Origin: Anaerolineae bacterium
Lineage (GTDB): Bacteria > Chloroflexota > Anaerolineae > Aggregatilineales > Aggregatilineaceae
Direction of reading: 5' to 3'
DNA length: 5,666 nucleotides
NCBI GenBank assembly: GCA_020848665.1
Contig: JADLHR010000019.1
Coordinates: 1 to 5,666, forward strand
The position numbers and the translations under genes were made by a program. This document shows positions 1-5,666 of this stretch, in pieces. Position 1 is the stretch's first letter; every line of letters begins with the position of its first letter. A model generated the notes under the pieces. That model made no database searches. It was not told the DNA's origin and saw only the letters and a list, made by a program, of their open reading frames with translations.

Positions 1-716
1 CCCGGCTTACGGTCCGGTCCGGGCTGGCTGTCCGGTGGAGGATCGGCGGGGTGATCGGTGTTTTCTGGAGGCGGTGGACGGCCGGGGTTGGTCTCGACGC
101 GGTGCAGCGAAGCCGGATCGCGGGGCAGCATCAGGCGCTGCATCGGATCGACCTCGCTCGCAGGCTGGATCGGCGTGCGCTCGTCGGGCGGCGCCTGCGC
201 TTCCCAGCGCGCGATCCAGCCCTGAACCCACGCCAGCTCGGCTTCGAGCAGCGCAATCCGGTGGCTGAACAGCGCGTCGATGGCGAACGCTGCCTGCTCC
301 TCGGCGATCTGCTGCCGGCGCTCGTGCGCCTGCGCCAGACGGGCTGCCAACGCGTCCCGGTAGGCGGCGAAGGCGGCGCGGGTCTGTCCCGGTCGCAGCA
401 CATGCAGGTTTGCCAGCCCAAGCTCGAAGGCGCTGCTGGTTTCACGGGGCGTGCTGAGCAGCTCGGCGACCGCCGTCTTCAGCACGCCCAGGCCCGCCGG
501 AGTTAGCCGGTATTTCTGGTAGGCCGGTTGATCAGGCGGGCCGTCGCCCTGCGCCAGCCCCTGCTGTTCGAGCTTTTCGAGCAGGTAGGACAGCGATTTG
601 ACGCCAATATCGGTCCAGGCGCGCAGACCGCGCCGGGCGATCTCCGCCTGAAGCGTAGGCCCGGTGATCGGCCCTTCGAACAGGATGCTCAGCACGGCCA
701 GCTCGGCATCGGTCAT
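1..716 (-). CDS. PadR-family transcriptional regulator (3' end outside window)
   Basis: This is a DNA-binding regulator, probably a dimeric repressor acting in the cytoplasm. I translated it from the reverse strand; 238 codons are open with no stop before the left edge, so it is partial. It begins MTDAELAVLSILFEGPITG, the classic PadR winged-helix opening. The recognition-helix region follows (residues about 32-54, TDIGVKSLSYLLEKLEQQGL), then the wing with YRLTPAG (69-75). Residues about 95-175 form an alpha-helical, charged segment (AHERRQQIAEEQ) that matches the PadR C-terminal dimerisation coiled coil. Residues about 176-238 are proline-rich and low in complexity, beyond the usual PadR length of roughly 180-200 residues. 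The start may be ATG at 716 or the adjacent GTG at 719: AGGAAG at 735-730 is 10 bases from the GTG and 13 from the ATG. It is transcribed divergently from the membrane-protein gene at 1034. The family call is firm; the ligand and targets are unknown. Confidence 0.88.
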   Translation of the reverse strand, partial: MTDAELAVLSILFEGPITGPTLQAEIARRGLRAWTDIGVKSLSYLLEKLEQQGLAQGDGPPDQPAYQKYRLTPAGLGVLKTAVAELLSTPRETSSAFELGLANLHVLRPGQTRAAFAAYRDALAARLAQAHERRQQIAEEQAAFAIDALFSHRIALLEAELAWVQGWIARWEAQAPPDERTPIQPASEVDPMQRLMLPRDPASLHRVETNPGRPPPPENTDHPADPPPDSQPGPDRKP

Positions 717-729
717 CACGGAGTCCGTT

Positions 730-735
730 CTTCCT
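730..735 (-). promoter_or_regulatory. Shine-Dalgarno of the padR-like gene
   Basis: The reverse strand reads AGGAAG here. It lies 10 bases before GTG 719 and 13 before ATG 716, so spacing slightly favours the GTG, while protein alignment to other PadR proteins (MTDAELA start) favours the ATG. The two differ by one residue. Confidence 0.5.
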
Positions 736-802
736 GGCGGCTGCCTCGCCCTCTGGAGCGCGTTATGCACTGTTAAGGGCGGCGCCGGAGTCGGTTCTTC
801 TC

Positions 803-876
803 GTAGGCGCGCAGCATGCTGCGCCCGCTGCCAGAAAAATCATCCACGTCACGGGCGGAACTGGTTCCGCCCCTAC
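803..876. repeat. Composite palindromic (REP/BIME- or MITE-like) repeat
   Basis: Two palindromes sit about 28 bases apart. The left one is a perfect 16-bp palindrome, GCGCAGCATGCTGCGC (809-824). The right one is a 9-bp perfect inverted repeat, GGGCGGAAC and GTTCCGCCC around TG (853-872). The outer ends are inverted copies of each other: GTAGGCGC at 803-810 and GCCCCTAC at 869-876 match at 7 of 8 bases. The nested symmetry and shared termini suggest two units of an interspersed extragenic palindrome or the remnant of a small non-autonomous element. It contains no gene. Similar GTAGGGGC-ended palindromes are, as far as I recall, common between genes in Chloroflexota and cyanobacteria, but I could not search for this one. 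Confidence 0.65.
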
Positions 877-971
877 ACCCAAACACCTGATTTCCCGCGT
901 GCAAAGCTCATAACAGCCTCTAGACCGAACATAGCAGCTTCGCGCCGGTGCGCGCAACCGGCCTCGCAGCG

Positions 972-990
972 GCCAGTTGCTCCAACTGGC
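972..990. promoter_or_regulatory. Inverted repeat upstream of the GT87-like gene
   Basis: GCCAGTTG (972-979) and CAACTGGC (983-990) are perfect 8-bp arms around CTC. The element lies 43 bases before the GTG at 1034, where a promoter or operator would be expected, and has no T-run that would make it an intrinsic terminator. It may be an operator for a dimeric regulator, possibly the divergent PadR-like protein, but it does not match the ATGT-n8-ACAT pattern reported for some PadR sites. The symmetry is certain; the role is a guess. Confidence 0.4.
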
Positions 991-1033
991 GGATCAGTGT
1001 AGTCTCGACCTGAGATCGGAACTGTTCGATTGA

Positions 1034-2140
1034 GTGCGTGCGATGCGTGTCCAAAATCGGTCCAGGCGTCAGTATACTGAGATAGCGATCTTCGGGATCA
1101 GCGTCGCCGTGACCGGCGCGCTGTTTCTGATCTTCGTCAGCCGGTTCGATCTTGAAGACAGCGCCCTGGCGTTCGACTGGAAGATGTTGTGGCCGGGATT
1201 TCGAGGTGGTCAGCTTCACTGGGACGAGTTTATTCAAAACCCACCGTGGAGCATCATCTTTGTCATGCCACTCGGCTTTCTGTCGCTGCGCGCAAGCTGG
1301 GGCGTGATGATGCTGCTCACGCTGTTCAGCCTGATCCTCAGCGTACCGCGCCAGGGATCGGCGCGCCGCTGGTACGCGGGCATCCTCGCGCTGGTTCTTT
1401 CGTATCCGGCGCTGCGCGAACTGATGGACGGCAATTTTGAAGCGTTCACGATCCTCGGCGTGCTTCTGATGGTTCGAAGCCACGAGCGCCGCGCGCCGGT
1501 GCTGATGGCGCTGGGCGTGCTGCTCGCCATGATCAAGCCGCAGATCACCTATCTGCTGCTCGTAATTGCCGCCCTGCACACCTACAGAACGACACCGCGC
1601 GCGTTTCAGGTCCGGCTGGCGCTCGCGCTGCTGGTCGTGATCATACCAACCAGCCTCTGGCAGGGGGGACCTTGGCTCGAAAGTTATGAACGGATCACTC
1701 GCTCCTGGGGCATCTCACTCTCGGTGATTCTCGGCGCAGCCGGTGTCCCCAGCATCTTCACCGCGCTGGCGCAGATCGCCGTCGTCGCCGTCTCGCTGTG
1801 GGCCGCCGGGCGAGGGTCAACGACGCTGACGCCGCCCAAAATGGGCATGTTGCTCGCAGGCGGCCTGCTCGCCGCGCCGTACAGCCAGTCGCTGAGTATG
1901 CTGGTCGTGCTGGCGATCGGCGTGATTCCGGTCATGCTGGACCGGCCCCGAGTCGGGATTCCGCTGTTCGCGCTGTTCAACCTGCCTTATCTGACACGCC
2001 TTGTCACGCTGGCGGACCCACCAACGGCGCTGATGACCGCTTCGCTCGTCGCGGCGTGGCTGGCGCTGCTCTGGCTGACGGTCACCGATGAAGCTCGCGT
2101 CTTCCAGCGCAAGGCCCAACCGTTAGCCCAAACGTCTTAA
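1034..2140 (+). CDS. Polytopic membrane protein, GT87/DUF2029-like glycosyltransferase
   Basis: This is probably a GT-C fold enzyme of the cytoplasmic membrane that would transfer a sugar from a polyprenyl-phosphate donor to a lipid or glycan acceptor outside. The 368 residues form about ten hydrophobic segments (roughly 17-36, 72-104, 114-126, 136-183, 193-207, 226-256, 271-303, 308-325 and 334-352). Landmarks match the GT87 pattern: an acidic residue in the first outer loop (AFDWKMLW, Asp48; the family's catalytic Asp lies in a similar place), NPPWSIIFVMPLGFL at 69-83 (compare the family's NPPF..PL), GNFEAFTILG at 133-142, and IKPQ at 167-170. An in-frame stop at 1031 limits the start to GTG 1034 or ATG 1043; neither has a strong Shine-Dalgarno. 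The usual YY after the catalytic Asp is not obvious, so activity is uncertain. It stands alone, divergent from the padR-like gene and convergent with the transporter gene. It could instead be an uncharacterised membrane protein of the same fold. Confidence 0.7.
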   Translation: MRAMRVQNRSRRQYTEIAIFGISVAVTGALFLIFVSRFDLEDSALAFDWKMLWPGFRGGQLHWDEFIQNPPWSIIFVMPLGFLSLRASWGVMMLLTLFSLILSVPRQGSARRWYAGILALVLSYPALRELMDGNFEAFTILGVLLMVRSHERRAPVLMALGVLLAMIKPQITYLLLVIAALHTYRTTPRAFQVRLALALLVVIIPTSLWQGGPWLESYERITRSWGISLSVILGAAGVPSIFTALAQIAVVAVSLWAAGRGSTTLTPPKMGMLLAGGLLAAPYSQSLSMLVVLAIGVIPVMLDRPRVGIPLFALFNLPYLTRLVTLADPPTALMTASLVAAWLALLWLTVTDEARVFQRKAQPLAQTS

Positions 2141-2152
2141 GGACGCCTTAAG
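2136..2152. repeat. Small hairpin overlapping the stop of the GT87-like gene
   Basis: CTTAAGG (2136-2142) and CCTTAAG (2146-2152) form a perfect 7-bp stem with a 3-base loop (ACG), and the TAA stop is inside the left arm. No run of T follows, so it is not a typical intrinsic terminator. It may help to stop transcription or protect the transcript end. Confidence 0.4.
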
Positions 2153-2324
2153 TGACCTTTCGAAAGCCATTGGCTGATGCGGTCAGCGCACGGAACCTCA
2201 CCCCTGGCCCCTCTCCGTTCACGGAGAGGGGAAAAGGGGGCGGAGGTTAGGGGGTGAGGTTCCCCGGCGTGTATCCGATCTGCTATCTAATTTCGATAGT
2301 GTACGTAGCAGCGCCCCGCCTGTA
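2141..2324. other. Convergent intergenic region rich in dyad symmetry
   Basis: This is the gap between two convergent genes. Besides the stems at 2136-2152 and 2192-2263, it holds a perfect 10-bp palindrome CTTTCGAAAG (2157-2166), AGCCATTGGCT (2165-2175) and CTATC/GATAG with a 7-base loop (2283-2299). No protein-coding gene is apparent. A terminator function for both genes is plausible, but no stem is followed by a T-run on either strand. Confidence 0.5.
2192..2263. repeat. 72-bp GC-rich nested hairpin repeat
   Basis: The outer arms GGAACCTCACCCC (2192-2204) and GGGGTGAGGTTCC (2251-2263) are perfect inverted copies of 13 bases. Inside, CCCCTCTCCG (2208-2217) and CGGAGAGGGG (2222-2231) form a perfect 10-bp stem with the loop TTCA. 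The right side between the stems is G-rich (2236-2254). The motif combination CCTCACCCC with CCCCTCTCC resembles an interspersed repeat that I recall as frequent in Chloroflexota intergenic regions; I cannot verify the copy number. Its position between convergent genes would suit a bidirectional transcription barrier. Confidence 0.7.
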
Positions 2325-4931
2325 TCAGTCCCCGGTCGGCTGCGGTGTGATCTGCTCGCGCCGCCCGGTTCGCCGTGAGAGCGCGCCCGGCCACCACGCC
2401 CAGCGGCCCAGCACGGTCGTCAGCGCCGGGACGAGCATCGTCCGCACGACGAACGTATCGATCAGCACGCCCACCGCTACCGCGAAGCCGACCTCGATCA
2501 GCCCGGCAACCTCACCGACCATCAGCGCGCCAAACGTGCCCGCCAGAATCAAGCCCGCCGAGGTGATGATCGCGCCGGTCGCGGCGACCGCTACATGCAC
2601 GCCCTCGCGCACGCCGTGACGCGGAATTTCCTCTTTGATGCGCCCGATCAGGAAGATGCTGTAGTCCACACCCAACGCTACCAGGAACACGAACACGAAG
2701 AACGGCACGTACCACGTCAGCCCTTCAACCTGGAGCCAGAGATGCTGGAAGACGAGGTTCGTCAGCCCCAGCGTGAACAGGAAGCTGAGCACCACCGTCG
2801 CAATCAGGTAGAGCGGCGCAATCACGCTGCGGAGCATGATCAGCAGCACGACGAAGATACCGAGCATAACGTAGAGGATCGCACGCACCAGGTCGCGATC
2901 CATCGTGTCGCGGATGTCGGTATTGATCGCGGTCGCGCCCGCCACCACCGCCTCGCCTCCGTCCTGGTAGTCTTCGAGGATCGCGCGGATGTTGTTGACC
3001 GTGTCCATCGCCGCATAGCCCTGCGTGTTGCCGCCGAGGATCACGTCGAGCTTATAGGCGGTTGCGTCAGCGGTGAGGTACTGCGCGGTGAGCTGCCCGA
3101 ACAGGTCCGCGCTGAGGCCATTGTCCCCGGAGGGCAGCGCCTCGACCACTCCGCTCAGCTCAGATGGCAGCAGGTAGGCATCCGGCAGCGCGGCGAAAGC
3201 CTCCGCCAGCCCGGCCAGCGCAGCGGGCAGCGCGTCCCGCTGCTGGATCAGCGCCAGCGGGTCGCCGAATACCTCGCGCAGCAGCGCCAGGTTGGGGTCA
3301 TCTGCCACTTCAGGGAAACGCTCCGCCAGCAGGTCGAAGTAACCACGCGCGCTTTCAAGCAGCGCCCCAAGCGCCGCCAGGTCCATCCCGGCCCCGGCCG
3401 CCGGGTCGATTGCTCCCAGCATCTCGCCCGCCAGCGCAAGCTGCCGGTCCACGCGCAGCAGCCCCGAAAATTCCCCGCTGCGCTTGCCGAGCGGAGTATT
3501 CAGCCCGCGAACTTCTTCGACCTGGGGAAGCGCGAGCAGCCTCTCGGTCAGCTCCGCGATCTCGCGCGCGACGGCGGCCGGATCGCGCCCGGTCACCACG
3601 ACTGTCAGCGGCGAGATTTGCCCCCCTCCAAGGCTCTCTCCCATAAGCTTATAGCCGACGACCGAGGATTTGTCGTCCGGCAGGTCGCCGAGCAGGTTGT
3701 AGCTGACCGGCTGCGTAAGCGCGTAATAGGACAGCGGCGCCATCAGCGCGATGATCACCACAATGGTCAGCACCGGGCGGGTGCTCACGAACTGCGAGAC
3801 AGTGGCATAGTAACGCCCGGTCGCGCGGTGGTGCGCCTTGCCCGGCCAGAACGCGCGATGTCCGAGCGTGGCAAGCAGCGCCGGGACGAGCGTCAGCCCG
3901 GCCAGCAGCGACAGGACGATTCCGATGGCGAGCGCGGGGCCAGTGGTGTTGAAGATACCCATCTCGGCGAAGACCATCGCCATGAAGCCGACGAAGATCG
4001 TCGCCGCACTGCTGGTGATCGTCTCGCCGACGCGGTGCACTGTCTCGGTCGTGGCCGCAACTGTGTCACTCGTGTCGGCCATCTCCTCGCGGAAACGGCT
4101 GATCAGAAACAAACAGTAGTCCGTGCCCGCGCCGTACATCACCACAATCATGATCAGGTTCGCGTAGGTGGTGATCGTCATCACGTGCGCGCCGAGGAAC
4201 GCGACGATTCCGCGCGAGATCAGGTACGCGACGGTGACCGCCGCCAGCGGAATCAGCGGGCTGACCGGCGAGCGATAGATCAGCAGCAGCAGAATGATCA
4301 CCAGCGCGATGGTCACCTGGGTCGTCTGGTGGGCGCTGTGTTCGACCGACTCGGTCGTGTTGTTGATGATCGGCCCTTCGCCGGTCTGGTACGCTTTCAG
4401 ACCGCCCGGCGCGTGCGCCGCGATCCACGTGTCGATCGCGTTCTGCGCATCGATTGTTTCCTGCTCTGGATTGCTGGTCGAGAACGTCACGCGCACGATG
4501 GCGATATCGTTTTCTGGCCCGACCATCAACTGCGCCACCGAGGGAGAGAGCGCCGGGTCCACCACCTGCATGACGTTGTCTGGCCCGTCGTCGCTGGTCA
4601 GCCAATCTCGCAGCGCCACGATGAACAGCCCGACCGGCGTGTCGATCTGCTCTTCGAAGCTGCCAGCGGAGGGATCAAACACCCCGCCCGCCGCGCGCGC
4701 GTCGATCACAACCACCGTGCCCCCCGGCGCGAACCCTTCCGGGAAAGTTTCCTGATAGACCTGCTGCGCGCGCACAAACGGCGCATTACCGGGCAGGAAA
4801 TCAGCCTGATCCGCGCTGGCGACGCTGTCGATATTTGGCGCGACAATCGTCATGATCACTGCCGCCGCGATCCAGGCGACGATAATCGGGATACGATAAC
4901 GAGTAGCGAAGCGTCCGATATGTCGAAACAT
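2325..4931 (-). CDS. MMPL/RND-superfamily transporter
   Basis: This is a proton-driven exporter of the cytoplasmic membrane, of the MmpL/YdfJ/YdgH type, likely moving lipids or hydrophobic drugs. From ATG 4931 it has 868 residues. TM1 is at 14-33, followed by a first outer domain (about 34-202). TM2-6 lie at 203-354 and TM7 at 385-406. A second outer domain spans about 407-680, and TM8-12 lie at 681-838. The two halves are duplicates: TM4 carries GAGTDYCLFLISRFREE (Asp271-Tyr272) and TM10 carries ALGVDYSIFLIGRIKEE (Asp756-Tyr757), the proton-relay pairs of MmpL3-type proteins. Each half ends with a WPG motif (RAFWPGK at 359-365, WAWWPGA at 844-850). The open frame extends upstream to 5009, into the repressor gene, but GGAGGA just before ATG 4931 and the MFRHIGRF start typical of the family decide the start. 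The second outer domain is about 100 residues longer than the first. It is downstream of and probably co-transcribed with the tetR gene. Substrate unknown. Confidence 0.93.
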   Translation of the reverse strand: MFRHIGRFATRYRIPIIVAWIAAAVIMTIVAPNIDSVASADQADFLPGNAPFVRAQQVYQETFPEGFAPGGTVVVIDARAAGGVFDPSAGSFEEQIDTPVGLFIVALRDWLTSDDGPDNVMQVVDPALSPSVAQLMVGPENDIAIVRVTFSTSNPEQETIDAQNAIDTWIAAHAPGGLKAYQTGEGPIINNTTESVEHSAHQTTQVTIALVIILLLLIYRSPVSPLIPLAAVTVAYLISRGIVAFLGAHVMTITTYANLIMIVVMYGAGTDYCLFLISRFREEMADTSDTVAATTETVHRVGETITSSAATIFVGFMAMVFAEMGIFNTTGPALAIGIVLSLLAGLTLVPALLATLGHRAFWPGKAHHRATGRYYATVSQFVSTRPVLTIVVIIALMAPLSYYALTQPVSYNLLGDLPDDKSSVVGYKLMGESLGGGQISPLTVVVTGRDPAAVAREIAELTERLLALPQVEEVRGLNTPLGKRSGEFSGLLRVDRQLALAGEMLGAIDPAAGAGMDLAALGALLESARGYFDLLAERFPEVADDPNLALLREVFGDPLALIQQRDALPAALAGLAEAFAALPDAYLLPSELSGVVEALPSGDNGLSADLFGQLTAQYLTADATAYKLDVILGGNTQGYAAMDTVNNIRAILEDYQDGGEAVVAGATAINTDIRDTMDRDLVRAILYVMLGIFVVLLIMLRSVIAPLYLIATVVLSFLFTLGLTNLVFQHLWLQVEGLTWYVPFFVFVFLVALGVDYSIFLIGRIKEEIPRHGVREGVHVAVAATGAIITSAGLILAGTFGALMVGEVAGLIEVGFAVAVGVLIDTFVVRTMLVPALTTVLGRWAWWPGALSRRTGRREQITPQPTGD

Positions 4932-4934
4932 CAC

Positions 4935-4940
4935 TCCTCC
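4935..4940 (-). promoter_or_regulatory. Strong Shine-Dalgarno that fixes the mmpL-like start
   Basis: The reverse strand reads GGAGGA immediately before GTG-ATG (4934-4929). The GGAGG core is 4 bases from ATG 4931, short but workable. It argues against the upstream in-frame ATG at 5009, which would overlap the repressor gene by 38 bases. Confidence 0.75.
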
Positions 4941-4955
4941 AGAGAGTAAAGGCTT

Positions 4956-4965
4956 GCCAATTGGC
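4956..4965. promoter_or_regulatory. Palindrome in the tetR-mmpL gap
   Basis: GCCAATTGGC is a perfect 10-bp palindrome in the 40-base gap between the repressor stop and the transporter start. With flanking bases it reads TTGCCAATTGGCGA, which shares TTGGCG with the dyad near the tetR promoter (5621-5633, minus strand). It could be a second operator or an internal control site for the transporter. The palindrome is certain; the function is a guess. Confidence 0.3.
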
Positions 4966-4971
4966 GACAGG

Positions 4972-5601
4972 CTAACGCGCAAGCGGGGCGATGCCGCGCT
5001 CCAGCACACGCTGAAGCAGGTTTGCTATGTCGCGCGGACTGTAGCCGGTATCGTTCTCCAGCCACCAGCCGAGCAGTTGAATCAGCACGCCGGCCATCAC
5101 GTGCGCCTTAATGACACGCGGTACATCGCCGTTTTCAGGAGGCAGACCGAACTCCGCCAGACCGCGCTCGATGTGCTCGACGAGGTAGTTGCGCCCGAAC
5201 GCGCCAAGCTGACCGGATGCGCGCCCGCCAACCATGATCAGCAGCAGATGGCGGTTCTGATCCGCCCAGGCGAACACCTCGCGGAAGCTCTCCCTGGCCC
5301 ATGCCTCGCGTGAGTCGGCGCGGCGCCCGCCCGCGAAGATGCGCTCGACCAGCGTGTCGAATCCGGCAAGCATCAGTTCGCGGACGCACGCTTCTTTGTT
5401 GAGGAAATGCTTGTAGAAGGTCGCCTTGCTGACGTTGGCGCGCTCGGTGATGTCGAGGATTTCGACATCGTTGTAGCCACGCTCCACGATCACCTCGCGG
5501 GCGGCTTTGAGCAACGCCTGACGGGTCGCGGCTTTGCGCTGCTGGTGGCGGTTGGGCTTGTGTTCCGGCATCGGCTCCATCCGAGGACGCTCACGCGGCA
5601 T
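4972..5601 (-). CDS. TetR/AcrR-family transcriptional repressor
   Basis: This is a cytoplasmic one-component repressor, likely controlling its own operon and the adjacent transporter. It has 209 residues, normal for the family. The N-terminal DNA-binding domain covers about 22-68: RQALLKAAREVIVERGYNDV, then the helix-turn-helix ITERANVSKATFYKHF (51-66), a textbook TetR signature, followed by LNKEACVREL. The C-terminal ligand-binding and dimer domain (about 80-205) is helical; WWLENDTGYSPRDIANLL (179-196) resembles the C-terminal region seen in the TetR_C_8-type group. Three Met codons are possible starts: 5601, 5580 and 5571. None of the first two has a good Shine-Dalgarno; the third has GGAG 3 bases upstream. 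Only the non-conserved first residues differ. It ends 40 bases before the transporter ATG on the same strand, the usual arrangement of a local repressor with its efflux pump. The inducer is unknown. Confidence 0.92.
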   Translation of the reverse strand: MPRERPRMEPMPEHKPNRHQQRKAATRQALLKAAREVIVERGYNDVEILDITERANVSKATFYKHFLNKEACVRELMLAGFDTLVERIFAGGRRADSREAWARESFREVFAWADQNRHLLLIMVGGRASGQLGAFGRNYLVEHIERGLAEFGLPPENGDVPRVIKAHVMAGVLIQLLGWWLENDTGYSPRDIANLLQRVLERGIAPLAR

Positions 5602-5620
5602 AGTTCGCCGTCAAATTACA

Positions 5621-5633
5621 AGACGCCAAGTCT
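5621..5633. promoter_or_regulatory. Dyad just downstream of the tetR -10 box
   Basis: AGAC (5621-5624) and GTCT (5630-5633) are inverted arms around GCCAA. The dyad covers the expected transcription start of the repressor gene, a common operator position for autoregulated TetR proteins. The arms are only 4 bases, so chance is a real alternative. Confidence 0.3.
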
Positions 5634-5636
5634 AGT

Positions 5637-5642
5637 ATTATA
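5637..5642 (-). promoter_or_regulatory. -10 box of the tetR-mmpL operon
   Basis: The reverse strand has a perfect TATAAT, with transcription expected to begin near 5630 and a leader of about 30 bases before ATG 5601. The surrounding sequence is AT-rich compared with the rest of the window. I see no good TTGACA-like -35 at 16-18 bases (the hexamers there are GC-rich), so the promoter may be weak or activator-dependent, or the window edge may mislead. Confidence 0.55.
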
Positions 5643-5666
5643 CGGGATGTGCACTATAAACGCGCA

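Larger units (their letters stand above)
717..1033. other. Divergent intergenic region
   Basis: These 317 bases separate the divergent padR-like and GT87-like genes. I found no credible protein here: the short open frames are shadows of the palindromic repeat. The region holds the composite palindrome at 803-876, the inverted repeat at 972-990 and a Shine-Dalgarno for the minus-strand gene. TTAACA on the minus strand (776-771) resembles a -35 box, but no good -10 stands at the right distance. Promoters for both genes must lie here, but I cannot place them with confidence. Confidence 0.6.

Noticed and set aside
51..506. A 151-codon plus-strand frame opposite the padR-like gene
   Set aside because: The minus strand reads a clear PadR protein across this stretch; this frame is its shadow with no recognisable motif.
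763..957. A 64-codon minus-strand frame in the divergent gap
   Set aside because: Most of it is a translation of the composite palindrome (VGAEPVPPV comes from the GGGCGGAAC/GTTCCGCCC unit). No supporting Shine-Dalgarno or homology was recognised.
1069..1080. Perfect 12-bp palindrome TCAGTATACTGA containing TATACT
   Set aside because: It lies inside the N-terminal coding region of the GT87-like gene with no -35 box at a suitable distance, and a start downstream of it would remove the first membrane segment. Probably chance.
920..1579. A 219-codon open frame on the minus strand opposite the GT87-like gene
   Set aside because: Its composition (His, Gln, Glu, Arg repeats) is that of antisense to a membrane protein. 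It also spans the inverted repeat and intergenic region without a plausible start or ribosome site.
2192..2263. CRISPR array or intrinsic terminator
   Set aside because: There is only one unit with no spaced direct repeats, and no T-run follows the stems on either strand.
2595..4949. A 784-codon open frame on the plus strand opposite the transporter gene
   Set aside because: The translation is rich in His, Arg, Gln and Asp with no recognisable domain, as expected from the antisense of a hydrophobic gene with GC-rich third positions. The minus-strand frame has clear MMPL motifs.
4932..5009. Upstream in-frame start (5009) for the transporter
   Set aside because: It would overlap the repressor gene and add 26 residues without family resemblance, while a strong Shine-Dalgarno stands directly before ATG 4931.

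Overview
The window looks like a piece of a GC-rich bacterial chromosome with ordinary housekeeping or accessory content. No mobile element, RNA gene or CRISPR array is visible. The gene types, the GC-biased third codon positions and two GC-rich palindromic intergenic repeats are the sort of thing I associate with Chloroflexota (Anaerolineae and relatives). That assignment is an inference from style only and is not secure; other GC-rich bacteria would fit.

Layout, left to right. (1) A PadR-family transcriptional regulator on the minus strand starts near 716 and runs off the left edge without a stop. Its DNA-binding and coiled-coil parts are complete, followed by a proline-rich tail. (2) A divergent intergenic region of about 317 bases (717-1033) carries a composite palindromic repeat (803-876) and a separate 8-bp-arm inverted repeat close to the next gene. 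(3) A polytopic membrane protein on the plus strand (1034-2140) resembles GT-C fold glycosyltransferases of the GT87/DUF2029 type. (4) A convergent intergenic region (2141-2324) is packed with dyad symmetries, including a 72-bp element with a perfect 13-bp outer stem and a perfect 10-bp inner stem. (5) A minus-strand pair follows: a TetR-family repressor (4972-5601) and, 40 bases downstream, an MMPL/RND-superfamily transporter (2325-4931). A perfect TATAAT -10 box lies upstream of the repressor.

How the genes work together: the tetR-mmpL pair reads as a self-contained regulated export operon in which the repressor senses a ligand and controls its own promoter and the transporter. The transporter keeps both proton-relay Asp-Tyr pairs and so should be active. 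The GT87-like gene and the PadR gene show no clear functional link to this operon. The less ordinary signals are the two composite palindromic repeats, the uneven ectodomains of the transporter, and possible operators around the tetR promoter. I see no convincing undescribed system.
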